Shown here: positions 46,753-55,031 of the stretch, piece after piece
Layout: each line of letters begins with the position of its first letter
Position numbering within the stretch: the stretch's first letter is position 1
Assembly: GCF_002250115.1 (NCBI RefSeq)
Contig: NZ_CP019985.1
Span: 3,162,001-3,226,000 of the forward strand
Source of the DNA: Shouchella clausii
Lineage (GTDB): Bacteria; Bacillota; Bacilli; Bacillales; Bacillaceae_D
Reading direction: 5' to 3'
DNA: 64,000 nt
Position numbers and translations under genes: made by a program
The notes under the pieces: model-generated
The model's database searches: none
Told to the model about the DNA's origin: nothing
What the model saw: the letters and a program-made list of their open reading frames with translations, nothing else

Positions 46753-46778
46753 CATCCATCTAACAGGTGGGTGTTTTT
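46752..46778 (+). terminator. Terminator of the accessory gene
   Basis: ACATCCA / TGGGTGT with a T5 run right after the stop codon. Confidence 0.7.
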
Positions 46779-46802
46779 ATTATGTCTAAGGAGTGAAGGT
46801 TA

Positions 46803-47066
46803 ATGACTCAATTAGAATATGAGCTAACGATGTGCGAACTCATTTGCTATCCAGATGTGCGACTTGAATCGAAGCAAGGCATCGATAATGCGATTGATAA
46901 GATGACACGGGATCAGCGTTTCGATTTGTTTCATCTAAAATGCAATCCAGATGCAACCAAACCAGAATCCAAATCGCTTTTAGCAATTGTATTTTCCGAA
47001 ATCCAAAAAGTAAATTCGAATATCAAAAATACAAAAGGTGAATCGGATGCCGCCGAAGCCACTTAG
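46803..47066 (+). CDS. Small phage protein preceding the HNH gene
   Basis: 87 residues, RBS AAGGAGTGAAGG. Acidic and helical (MTQLEYELTMCELICYPDVR...), no known motif. Overlaps the HNH start by 20 bases, implying coupling. Unknown function; possibly a packaging-related accessory. Confidence 0.65.
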   Translation: MTQLEYELTMCELICYPDVRLESKQGIDNAIDKMTRDQRFDLFHLKCNPDATKPESKSLLAIVFSEIQKVNSNIKNTKGESDAAEAT

Positions 47067-47448
47067 GAAATGCAAATCGCCAGGCTGTGGGAAGTTAACA
47101 AGGGACCGGTATTGCGAAGACCATGAACATCTAATTGAAAAGGACAAACGTGATAAGTGGATTCAATATGACAGAACCAAAAGGTATGCTGAGGATAACA
47201 AATCCTATCATGCTTTCTATAAGAGTCCGCAATGGATCGGCATGAGGGAAGCAGTGAAGCGTAGAGATCATGGGCTGTGTGTCAAATGCAAATCACAAAA
47301 CAGATTGGTGCCGATGGATGTTGTGGACCATATCATACCTATCAAAGAAGACTGGTCACTACGGCTAAACCCAGAGAACCTACAGTCATTGTGTCATGCT
47401 TGTCATAACCTGAAGACTGCAAAAGAAAAAGCAAAAAGGGAAATGTAA
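47047..47448 (+). CDS. HNH endonuclease (terminase-associated)
   Basis: 133 residues from ATG 47047 (AAGGTG upstream; GTG 47038 possible). Two zinc-knuckle-like pairs (CKSPGCGK...YCEDH) precede SPQWIGMREAVKRRDHGLCVKC, then DVVDHIIPI and NPENLQSLCHACHNLKT: the His-Asn-His metal finger. HNH proteins beside terminase genes of cos phages such as HK97 gp74 stimulate cos cleavage and head morphogenesis. Position before the small terminase fits. Confidence 0.88.
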   Translation: MPPKPLRKCKSPGCGKLTRDRYCEDHEHLIEKDKRDKWIQYDRTKRYAEDNKSYHAFYKSPQWIGMREAVKRRDHGLCVKCKSQNRLVPMDVVDHIIPIKEDWSLRLNPENLQSLCHACHNLKTAKEKAKREM

Positions 47449-47534
47449 ATTGCAAATCGGAAATTGGAAATCGAAAATGCAAATGGCAATTTGAAATTCG
47501 GAATTGGGATTTAGGATTCGGATTTTAGATTGCC
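47449..47534 (+). repeat. Degenerate tandem heptanucleotide repeat
   Basis: Directly after the HNH stop the sequence reads as about twelve drifting 7-mers: AAATTGC, AAATCGG, AAATTGG, AAATCGA, AAATGCA, ... ATTCGGA, ATTGGGA, TTTAGGA. The pattern slides from AAAT(T/C)GG to ATTNGGA. It is non-coding and followed by the putative cos region. Confidence 0.65.
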
Positions 47535-47882
47535 ATTCTTTATTGCCTTCTGAGCCGCTCATATTTGCCTGTGTAGCGACTTAGAAGGGAGTGAGGGAAT
47601 TTGTATTGCTCTCAGCTGTGGACAGCCACAACGGCAACAACAGCCACACAGACGGGGCAAAAAAAGAAACAACCACTAGGACACGAAAAAGAAAGCGGAA
47701 AAGAAAAAAGCGGAAACGATTTGGGAAGAGGAAATGGAAAACAAATGGAAATACCCCCACCTCAAAATCCTTAGAAAATCCAATCCCAGCACCGCTCGGC
47801 CCGCCTTTTTCGTACAAAATTCGTTTTATTATATTTTTCTGTATGTGAATAATTTCCATTTTAGCTGGAAAGGAGTGATTTT
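47535..47882 (+). other. Non-coding region before the small terminase gene, candidate cos region
   Basis: Contains a purine-rich tract of about 80 bases (47670-47755, A/G runs with few pyrimidines), then TACCCCCACCTCAAAATCC and AGCACCGCTCGGCCCGCC near 47795, a GC-rich island in AT-rich surroundings. Between HNH and the small terminase is the usual cos location in HK97-type phages of Gram-positives. An 85-codon Lys/Arg frame (47591-47848) is low-complexity and judged non-coding. The cut site cannot be placed by eye. Confidence 0.4.
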
Positions 47883-48359
47883 ATGGGTAGAAATGCAAAG
47901 CCAATCGATTTGCACCTGGTAGGCGGCAACAAAAGCCGAAAAACAAAGAAAGAAATTGAACAGAGAAAAAAAGGGGAAGAACAAGTTTCCTTTAAGTCAG
48001 ATAATGTTGTGGTTCCTGATTGGTTAAGTGATCGAGGAAAAGAAATTTTCAAACAACTGCTTGATGAATTTAAGTATACACAACTTTTAGCGAATGTCGA
48101 TACCCATTTACTCGGCTTCTTTTGCGATGCTATGGATGATTATATAAATATCAGCAAACTTATCAGGCAAAAAGGTTATTTAGATGGAGAAGGGAATGCA
48201 AATCAACTTCTTACTAAGAAAAAACATGTTTTTGACCAAGCTATGAAGGTAGCAAGCCAATTCGGTCTGTCTCCTTCGGATAGGGCGAAAATCGCAATGA
48301 ATATCGTTACAAAGGAAGTCGAACAGGATGATGGTGGGTCATTCAGTGGTCGTATATGA
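47883..48359 (+). CDS. terS: Phage terminase small subunit (P27 family)
   Basis: 158 residues. GRNAKPIDLHLVGGNKSRKTKKEIEQR is the P27-family opening; PDWLSDRGKEIFKQLL and FGLSPSDRAKI are further conserved blocks. It recognises the packaging site and recruits the large subunit. RBS GGAAAGGAG. Overlaps terL by four bases (ATGA). Confidence 0.93.
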   Translation: MGRNAKPIDLHLVGGNKSRKTKKEIEQRKKGEEQVSFKSDNVVVPDWLSDRGKEIFKQLLDEFKYTQLLANVDTHLLGFFCDAMDDYINISKLIRQKGYLDGEGNANQLLTKKKHVFDQAMKVASQFGLSPSDRAKIAMNIVTKEVEQDDGGSFSGRI

Positions 48360-50050
48360 CACTTTTAGAACGGGTTTATCAATACTCTATAGATGTTTCA
48401 GAAGGTAAAATCATTGCTTGTAAAAAACACAAACAAGCAGTTGAACGCTTTTTAAAGGATTTAGAGCGGTCCATTTATGATGAGGACTGCTATTTTTATT
48501 TTGATAACAACGAACTTGAAGAATTTAACGAATGGGCTTCTTTGTTCAGACACACAAAAGGCGTGCTGGCTGGACAACGAATAGAGCTTACTGATTTCCA
48601 ACTGTTTATTGCAGCTAATATCTTTTGTTTTAAACGTAAAGACAATGATTATCGTAAGATTTCCAGTGTTTACATTCAACTAGCAAGGAAAAATGCAAAA
48701 TCTCAATTACTTGCTATTATAAGTTCCTACGTCGCGTTCTTATCCGATCAGGTGGAAGAAGTATATATTTCAGGTTGGATGAAAGAACAGTCTGATATTG
48801 TTTATCAGGAAATTTTAAAGCAGCTTGAGAGAGTTCCTTCTTTTAAGGGAAAATATAAGACTTCTTATAATCGCATACAACATATTAAATCAGGCTCAAT
48901 CATAAGGGCTTTGAGTCGAGAAGCAAGACAGTTTGGAGAAGGAACAAATCCATCCCTGGCTATTTTGGATGAATATCATACCCATCTTACTAGTGAAATT
49001 ATGGAGTCTTTAGAAGAAGGTATGGGGGCAAGAATAAATCCACTGTCAGTTATTATAACTACAGCGGGAAGGAACCTAAACTCACCATGTAAGGCTGAAT
49101 ATGATTATTGTTCAAAGATTATTGACCCACACAACCCTGTGGAGAATGAAAATTACTTTGTTTTAATTTGCGAATTGGATGAAGGGGACGATCCATTTGA
49201 CGAGAGTCTATGGGTTAAGGCTAATCCTATAGCAGCAACTTACCCTGAAGGTATAGAAGCTATTAGAAAACGTGCTAAAAAAGCTAAAGACGCAGATGAT
49301 TCAATGACTTCGTATTTGACGAAGCGAATGAATATCTGGGTAAGCGCACAAGAGAGCGGGTATCTTGATACTGCCAAATGGAACAACTGCCTTTCCACAG
49401 AGAAAATAGACTTGAAAGGTAGAAAAGTATATCTTGGTCTTGATTTAGCCACGAAACATGACTTGTGTTCACTTGGGATCGTTATTCCATTAGAAAATGA
49501 GAGATTCTATGTTGATTCTCATTCGTTCTGTCCTTCGGAGTCACTTGAGGAAAGGATTAAAACGGATAGGGCGCCATTTAAGAAATGGCTAAGACAAGGA
49601 TTACTCACTCAAACAGAAGGGGCTGTAACAGATTTTAGTTACATTTTAGATCATGTGGAAATGCTAATTAGACAATATGAATGGGAAGTACTGGAAGTAT
49701 GCTATGACCCACATGAAGCGTCTTATTTTTCCCAGGAAATGACGGAGAAAGGCTATACAATGGTTGAGGTAAAACAGAACATTGCAACTCAGCATGAACC
49801 ACTCACAGAATTTAGAGAGAAAGTGTTAAAAGGTGAGATCATCCATAATGGCAACGGCCTGCTTACATGGGCAATCGGCAACGCCGTCACCGTCAGCAAC
49901 AGCGACGACAGAATAAAATTGAGCAAAAGCAAGTCCACAGAGCGCATTGATCCGATTGCTGCTGTGATCGATGCGTTTTCTCGTGCCATGTATTGCGAGG
50001 AATCAATAGACTATAACAAGCTTTTTCTTTCAAAAGGATTTAGCTTTTAG
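48356..50050 (+). CDS. terL: Phage terminase large subunit
   Basis: 564 residues, Terminase_1 class. Variant Walker A ARKNAKSQ (about 110-117), Walker B LAILDEYHTH, motif III ITTAGRN, and nuclease acidic residues in LGLDLATKHDL, CYDPHEAS and RIDPIAAVIDAFSRA. It translocates and cuts DNA at the portal. The last ~150 bases are distinctly more GC-rich than the rest, suggesting a recombination junction inside the gene. Confidence 0.95.
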   Translation: MTLLERVYQYSIDVSEGKIIACKKHKQAVERFLKDLERSIYDEDCYFYFDNNELEEFNEWASLFRHTKGVLAGQRIELTDFQLFIAANIFCFKRKDNDYRKISSVYIQLARKNAKSQLLAIISSYVAFLSDQVEEVYISGWMKEQSDIVYQEILKQLERVPSFKGKYKTSYNRIQHIKSGSIIRALSREARQFGEGTNPSLAILDEYHTHLTSEIMESLEEGMGARINPLSVIITTAGRNLNSPCKAEYDYCSKIIDPHNPVENENYFVLICELDEGDDPFDESLWVKANPIAATYPEGIEAIRKRAKKAKDADDSMTSYLTKRMNIWVSAQESGYLDTAKWNNCLSTEKIDLKGRKVYLGLDLATKHDLCSLGIVIPLENERFYVDSHSFCPSESLEERIKTDRAPFKKWLRQGLLTQTEGAVTDFSYILDHVEMLIRQYEWEVLEVCYDPHEASYFSQEMTEKGYTMVEVKQNIATQHEPLTEFREKVLKGEIIHNGNGLLTWAIGNAVTVSNSDDRIKLSKSKSTERIDPIAAVIDAFSRAMYCEESIDYNKLFLSKGFSF

Positions 50051-50059
50051 GGGGAGCTT

Positions 50060-50260
50060 ATGAGCAAAGAGAAAGGTGAAAAAGCATGGTTTAAGAAGCT
50101 TTTAGCGATGTTTTTGCTAGCGTTAAATGATTTCTTATTTATTATTGGAGCAGTTTTTATATTGGTAGCAACTTATAGATATAGTACAAACATCGGTCTT
50201 ATATTGACGGGTGTATTTTTTATGTTTTATTCGTTCTTGTTATCAAAACAGAGGGGGTGA
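50060..50260 (+). CDS. Small two-helix membrane protein between terminase and portal genes (DUF1056-like)
   Basis: 66 residues, basic N-terminus, two hydrophobic helices (about 18-40 and 44-61). RBS GGGGGAGC. Lactococcal/streptococcal and Bacillus HK97-like phages often have a similar short protein (DUF1056) in this slot; function unknown. Confidence 0.7.
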   Translation: MSKEKGEKAWFKKLLAMFLLALNDFLFIIGAVFILVATYRYSTNIGLILTGVFFMFYSFLLSKQRG

Positions 50261-50265
50261 ATTAG

Positions 50266-51555
50266 ATGTTAATGGAACGTTTATTTGAGAAACGGTCTGA
50301 TAATCCTGTGGGAAGCTGGTCGCCTAAAAGTGTACCTGATTGGGTTTTTGATATGTTTGGTTCAAAGGATACTGCTAGTGGCGAAAAAGTAAGCGAAACA
50401 ACGGCTCTTGTCCATCCAGACATATTTACATGTGTTAATGTGCTTTCAGATGATGTTGCGAAACTGCCTATTCATACATTTCAAAGAAAAAATGGTGCTA
50501 TACATCCTGTTTCTGACCATCCTGTATCTAAACTTTTATATATACGTCCAAACAAGTACATGACCTCATTCACATGGAAAAAGTTAATGATGGTTCATCT
50601 TGGTACCTGGGGAAATGGGTATTCTGCAATTAAATCTGACAAGGACGGGAAAGTTATAGAAATCTTACCTTTAAATCCTGCAAGCACTTCTCCCTATATA
50701 AACCCCGATACTGGCATGCTATGGTATGAAACGGTGATTAATAATGAATGTATCGAATTATACGCAGATGAGGTTTTACATTTTAAGGGTTTAAGTGAGG
50801 ATGGCATAATTGGGAAATCTCCAATCGCTGTAGTCAGGGAACATGTAGGGGCACAAGCGGCAGCTACAAAGTACAATTCAAGACTTTATAAAAATGATGC
50901 TACTCCACGCGGTATTTTAAAAGTACCGCAGTTATTAGAAGAGGACGCTAAAACAGCCGCACGGAAAGAATGGAAGCGGGTAAACAAGGGTGAAAATATT
51001 GCAATTATAGACGCTGGGCTTGAATACCAGTCGATTTCAATGCCGCTTCAAGACGCTCAATTTGTTGAAAGTATGAAATACAACAAGGCCCAAATTGCAG
51101 CTCTATATAAAATACCGCTTCATAAAGTAAACGAGCTTGACCGTGCTACTTTTAATAATATTGAGCATCAAGCTATTGAATATGTGAAAAACACACTACA
51201 ACCTTGGATAGTCGCTTTTGAACAAGAATTGGCAGCAAAACTTTTTACTGACCACGAATTTGATGATCTGAATTACTATCTAAAGTTCAACGTTAATTCA
51301 GAACTTCGTGGAGATGCCAAAAGTCGGGCTGAGTATTATGAAATCATGCATCGCATTTCAGGACTAAATACCGATGAAATCCGAGCATTTGAAGAGATGA
51401 ACGCGATACCTAACGGTGATAGGCATGTAATTTCTCTGAATTACACTTTCCTGGATATTTTAGAAGAATACCAACTTGCCAAAGCTGGAGCATTGAAAGG
51501 AGGTGGTGTAAATGGACAAGAATCAGGAAATACGCCAGCTAACAACGAAAATTGA
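50266..51555 (+). CDS. Phage portal protein (HK97 family)
   Basis: 429 residues. LVHPDIFTCVNVLSDDVAKLPIHTF, LYIRPNKYMTSFTWKK, and IPLHKVNE...ATFNNIEHQAIEYVKNTLQPW are characteristic of HK97 gp3-type portals. It forms the dodecameric DNA gate at one capsid vertex. ATG follows GGGGGTG; its end overlaps the protease gene by 44 bases. Confidence 0.95.
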   Translation: MLMERLFEKRSDNPVGSWSPKSVPDWVFDMFGSKDTASGEKVSETTALVHPDIFTCVNVLSDDVAKLPIHTFQRKNGAIHPVSDHPVSKLLYIRPNKYMTSFTWKKLMMVHLGTWGNGYSAIKSDKDGKVIEILPLNPASTSPYINPDTGMLWYETVINNECIELYADEVLHFKGLSEDGIIGKSPIAVVREHVGAQAAATKYNSRLYKNDATPRGILKVPQLLEEDAKTAARKEWKRVNKGENIAIIDAGLEYQSISMPLQDAQFVESMKYNKAQIAALYKIPLHKVNELDRATFNNIEHQAIEYVKNTLQPWIVAFEQELAAKLFTDHEFDDLNYYLKFNVNSELRGDAKSRAEYYEIMHRISGLNTDEIRAFEEMNAIPNGDRHVISLNYTFLDILEEYQLAKAGALKGGGVNGQESGNTPANNEN

Positions 51556-52144
51556 AGTTAGATCATTAGAAGGTGAAGAAGAAAAAGGCGAATATGTAGA
51601 AGGCTATGCTCTGAAATTCGAAAAGTGGTCAGAGCGCCTTTGGTATTTCAAAGAAATTTTGTCAAGAGGTTCTCTTGATGAAACGGACATGTCTAATGTT
51701 ATCGCTTGTTTTAATCATAATGAGAGCTATCCACTGGCAAGAAATACGGCATCTGGTGATACTGGAAAGCTTGAATTAGAGGTTGATAACATTGGACTTA
51801 AATTCAGATTTAAACCAACATCCACTTCTTACTCAAAAGATTTAGTTGAAAATATTCGCGCTGGAATTATTAATCAGTGTTCCTTTTCTTTTGAGTTGGA
51901 TTTCTCTGACGAGAATGTAGACGAATGGCGTTATAACGAAAAAGAAGACATTTATGAAAGACGCATCAATAAAATTCATCGCTTGCATGACATATCAATT
52001 GTCACCACTCCTGCATATTCAGATACAGAAGCCGTGGTCGGCGCTCGTAGTAAGAAGAAAGCAGAAGAGCTGTGGGAAGCCAGAAAGAAGCCAAAAGCAG
52101 AACTTGAAAAAATGAAACTAGAATTAGACCTGTTAAATCTATAG
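51512..52144 (+). CDS. HK97-family prohead protease
   Basis: 210 residues. The catalytic pair is visible as H69 in ACFNHNES and S124 in NQCSFSFEL; EGYALKFEKWSE and HDISIVTTPAYSDTEAVV are family blocks (U35/S78). It should remove the delta domain of the capsid protein during maturation. RBS AAAGGAGGTGG inside the portal gene. Confidence 0.93.
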   Translation: MDKNQEIRQLTTKIEVRSLEGEEEKGEYVEGYALKFEKWSERLWYFKEILSRGSLDETDMSNVIACFNHNESYPLARNTASGDTGKLELEVDNIGLKFRFKPTSTSYSKDLVENIRAGIINQCSFSFELDFSDENVDEWRYNEKEDIYERRINKIHRLHDISIVTTPAYSDTEAVVGARSKKKAEELWEARKKPKAELEKMKLELDLLNL

Positions 52145-52184
52145 GTCTATTTTTTATGTCCAAAAATCGAGAGGGGAAAAGAAA

Positions 52185-53432
52185 ATGACTAAAAAAGAAC
52201 GTGAATTACGCCAATTGTTAAAAACAAAACGTGAGGCTACTGAAAAAGCAATCGAAGAAGGTAAGAATGAAGAAGCTCGGTCGTTAATGGATGAAGCGAA
52301 AGGGATTAAGAATCAAATTGATCTATTGATTGAGGCGCGGGAACTTGATGCCCCTGACACCGAGGAACGTGATTTTGTTCCTGAAAAAGAGCGTAAACCA
52401 CAAGAAGATAAAGAGGAGCAGCGTGAATTCATCGCTACAAAAGAATATCGACAAGCTTGGTTCAAGGTCTTAACTGGTAAGGAAGATGATTTATCCCAGG
52501 AAGAACGTGGTATGTTGCAAAAAGTCATCAAGGAAAATCGCCAGTTGTCTGCTGGTTCTGATAAAGATGGTGGATATACAGTTCCAGAAGATATTTCACG
52601 TGAGATTTTAAAATCTATCCATGAAATGAACACTGTGCGAAATCTTGTAACGGTCGTTCCTAAGAATACTTCTTACGGTAACTATACTGTTCGCAAAGGT
52701 GTTGCTCAAAAGCTTTATAACACGGCTGAAAAAGAGCAAATCAAAGAACTAAAGAACATGGAATTTGACCAAATCACATGGAATATTAAAAAGTTTGCTG
52801 GCTTCTTGCCAATTTCAAGCGAACTTCTTGATGATTCTTTTTTAAACTTCACGCGAGAAATCATTGATTGGTTGTCTGAATCAGCTTTGACAACTGAAAA
52901 CGATGAAATCTTTTACGGGAAAGGCGACGAAAATGTTGAGGGCTTGCTGACAAATGATGTGTTTAAGCGGATTACTGCTCCTGATGAAATTACTATTAAA
53001 TTCTTGCGTCGTGTAAAAAACTCTATTGTTCAAGGCTACCGCCGCAACGCTGTATGGGTTATGAACACAGAGGCGTTTGAGACGTTAGCAAACATTGAGG
53101 ACAAGAACGGTCGTGGTATTCTTGCGGCTGATCCACGTAACGAAGATGCCTTTAACCTTTTCGGTCGCCCTGTCCATGTTTACGATGAAATTGTAACGGA
53201 TGATGAAACAAAAACAACGCAAATTCTGTTTGGTGACATTAAGCGCTGCTATCGTATGTTTGACCGGAAACGCTTTGAGATTAAATCCACAGACGTTGGA
53301 GCAGACGCTTTCTTGACTGATCAAACATACTTCCGCGGAATCGAACGTTTTGACGGCCGCATTGTTGATCCAGAAGGTGTTGTTATTGTAGAAGGATTAA
53401 AAGTAGCAGAAGGCGAGGAAGTTACACCCTAA
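52185..53432 (+). CDS. Major capsid protein (HK97 gp5 fold)
   Basis: 415 residues. Residues 1-100 are a charged coiled-coil delta scaffold (KKERELRQLLKTKREATEKA...); the mature shell domain begins near LSAGSDKDGGYTVPEDISREI. The gene ends VTP-stop as ACA CCC TAA; CCC TAA is a known kind of +1 slippery stop, and the +1 frame continues for 21 more codons (see 53427-53496). Confidence 0.94.
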   Translation: MTKKERELRQLLKTKREATEKAIEEGKNEEARSLMDEAKGIKNQIDLLIEARELDAPDTEERDFVPEKERKPQEDKEEQREFIATKEYRQAWFKVLTGKEDDLSQEERGMLQKVIKENRQLSAGSDKDGGYTVPEDISREILKSIHEMNTVRNLVTVVPKNTSYGNYTVRKGVAQKLYNTAEKEQIKELKNMEFDQITWNIKKFAGFLPISSELLDDSFLNFTREIIDWLSESALTTENDEIFYGKGDENVEGLLTNDVFKRITAPDEITIKFLRRVKNSIVQGYRRNAVWVMNTEAFETLANIEDKNGRGILAADPRNEDAFNLFGRPVHVYDEIVTDDETKTTQILFGDIKRCYRMFDRKRFEIKSTDVGADAFLTDQTYFRGIERFDGRIVDPEGVVIVEGLKVAEGEEVTP

Positions 53433-53496
53433 CCCTCCCCAAACATTGACTTCCTCCAGCGCTGATAGTACGTCTGTCACGCTGGAATGGTCATAG
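53427..53496 (+). other. Putative +1 frameshift site and C-terminal tag of the capsid protein
   Basis: At CCC(53427-53429)TAA the peptidyl-tRNA can slip +1 onto CCT and continue AAC CCT CCC CAA..., adding NPPQTLT...TSVTLEWS (21 residues) until TAG at 53494. The tag looks like the first two strands of a fibronectin type III domain. A CCAGCG/CGCTGG hairpin follows the slip site. The major tail gene ends the same way. Described precedents: Listeria phage PSA (capsid and tail) and SPP1 gp17.1*. Confidence 0.75.
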
Positions 53497-53516
53497 GGGA
53501 AGAAAGGAGATTATGT

Positions 53517-54002
53517 ATGGTTACTTATAATGTTTATCGCGACGGTGAAAAGGTAGCGTCTGATCTTAAGGAAAAGACATACACCGATACAGGGCTTGAA
53601 CCTGATACAACATACGAATACCAAGTAAGTGCTGAAAATGAAGCTGGTGAGTCTGAGCTATCTGAGCCGATTGAAGTGACAACTAAACCAATCGAAGTGA
53701 CAAGTGTCACTCTGTCACAGAAGACAATGACACTCGAAGAAGGAGCAACTAAAACGCTAACGGCAACAGTTGAGCCTTCCAATGCAACTGATAAGACGGT
53801 GCGCTATACAACATCTGACCGGGATATTGCGACCGTTAGCACTTCAGGCGAGGTGCGTACAGTGACAGGAGTAAAAGCTGGAACGGCGACAATTACTGCT
53901 CGCGCTGGTGAGCAAAGTGATGTTTGCACAGTCACTGTAAAAGCTCCACCACCGCCGCCTGAGCCAGAACCGGAACCAGAGGAACCGGAAGACGATGCTT
54001 AA
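53517..54002 (+). CDS. Ig-like/fibronectin head decoration-type protein
   Basis: 161 residues from ATG 53517 (AAAGGAGA upstream; ATG 53487 is in frame). It starts in the middle of a fibronectin III domain (TYNVYRDGEKVA...YTDTGLEPDTTYEYQVSAENEAGESELSEP, 1-55), followed by a BIG2 bacterial Ig-like domain (VTSVTLSQKTMTLEEGATKTL...GTATITA, 58-140) and a Pro/Glu tail (PPPPPEPEPEPEEPEDDA). Such domains decorate phage heads and may bind the cell surface. The missing first third of its FN3 domain is encoded just upstream as the capsid tag. Confidence 0.8.
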   Translation: MVTYNVYRDGEKVASDLKEKTYTDTGLEPDTTYEYQVSAENEAGESELSEPIEVTTKPIEVTSVTLSQKTMTLEEGATKTLTATVEPSNATDKTVRYTTSDRDIATVSTSGEVRTVTGVKAGTATITARAGEQSDVCTVTVKAPPPPPEPEPEPEEPEDDA

Positions 54003-54291
54003 GGAAGTCAAGCAATATTTGCGAATAGAAGAAGATTGGACTGAAGAAGATCAGCTAATTGAAAGTATGATCGAAGCGGGCAAAATCTTTATTAAGCAAT
54101 CCACAGGAAAGGCATTTAACGAGCAGAATGATCTGCATAAGTTATGCCTTTCTTTGTACGTGGCTCATAACTATGAAAACCGAGATACTTACACGCTTGA
54201 CAAGCATAAAGATTTATCTTTTAGCCTTGCTAACATGCTCACATTAATTAAGTATGGGAGTGATGAAATTGAAGACTCCCAGGATGATTAA
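53995..54291 (+). CDS. Head-tail connector protein (gp6-like)
   Basis: 98 residues. LKEVKQYLRIEEDWTEEDQLIESMIEAGKIFI is the typical opening of the Phage_connect_1/gp6 family (DNA-packaging adaptor below the portal). ATG overlaps the preceding gene's end by eight bases. Confidence 0.88.
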   Translation: MLKEVKQYLRIEEDWTEEDQLIESMIEAGKIFIKQSTGKAFNEQNDLHKLCLSLYVAHNYENRDTYTLDKHKDLSFSLANMLTLIKYGSDEIEDSQDD

Positions 54292-54622
54292 TGCTGGCCA
54301 CTTTAACAAGCGAATAGAAATTGAAGTTTATAAGGGCGACTTTAATGAAAATGGCATGTGGGTAAAAGATTGGTTTCCATATACAAAGGCAATGGCGTTT
54401 ATTCAGGTGAAGCAGCTAAAGGAAATCAGTGAGAACGACGTTCAAACACGAGAAGGCTATACTGAAATGACCATCAGGCAAAATAAAAAGACAATGGCGA
54501 TTGAAACCGGTATGCGAGTCAAACAAAAGGTGTTTGGGCAAGAGTTGCTTTATAAGGTTGATGACATTGATTATCGACCAAATGACAACAAATACATGAC
54601 TTTAAAGTGTATAAAGGAGTGA
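54254..54622 (+). CDS. Head-tail joining (head closure) protein
   Basis: Up to 122 residues; starts at ATG 54254, ATG 54263 or ATG 54284 are all possible, the last beginning MINAGHFNKRIEI, which is the usual N-terminus of the SPP1 gp16-like family. FIQVKQLKEISENDVQTREGYTEMTIR and YKVDDIDYRPNDNKYM support the call. Overlaps the gene upstream. Confidence 0.85.
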   Translation: MGVMKLKTPRMINAGHFNKRIEIEVYKGDFNENGMWVKDWFPYTKAMAFIQVKQLKEISENDVQTREGYTEMTIRQNKKTMAIETGMRVKQKVFGQELLYKVDDIDYRPNDNKYMTLKCIKE

Positions 54623-54626
54623 TCTC

Positions 54627-55031
54627 ATGGAGTTTGAAGTTTTGAATTGGGATGCTCTTTTGAAACAAGTAGAAGAATTAGGGCGGAACGTTAATCGCGC
54701 TGAAAATGCAGCTATTAAAGCAGGTGCGGAAGTTGCTTTGCCAGTCATGAAACAGGAAGTCCCACGTTCGAATATCAGTGCTGCAGATTACAAGCACATG
54801 GTTGATGATATTCAAGTAAGCAGGGTAAAAAATGTAGATGGTGTAAAGATGGTTGAGGTTGGCCCATCTGCTGGAAAAGGCGGTACGAGGTGGCGTGCTC
54901 ATTTCCTAATTAATGGAACAAAGTTTATGCCGCCGAATGATTTTGTTTTGAGAACAGCCCAACGTACGAAAGGTCAAATTCAAATTGCTATGTTGCAAGA
55001 ATTGCAAAAGAAAGTGATGGGCTGGCTATGA
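54627..55031 (+). CDS. HK97 gp10-like head-tail/tail completion protein
   Basis: 134 residues. NRAENAAIKAGAEVALPVMKQEVP and FLINGTKFMPPNDFVLRTA match the HK97 gp10 family. RBS AAAGGAGTG. Overlaps the next gene (ATGA). Confidence 0.87.
   Translation: MEFEVLNWDALLKQVEELGRNVNRAENAAIKAGAEVALPVMKQEVPRSNISAADYKHMVDDIQVSRVKNVDGVKMVEVGPSAGKGGTRWRAHFLINGTKFMPPNDFVLRTAQRTKGQIQIAMLQELQKKVMGWL

Noticed and set aside
47591-47848. An 85-codon Lys/Arg-rich frame before the small terminase gene
   Set aside because: It is a low-complexity product of a purine tract in the probable cos region; no domain and doubtful start.
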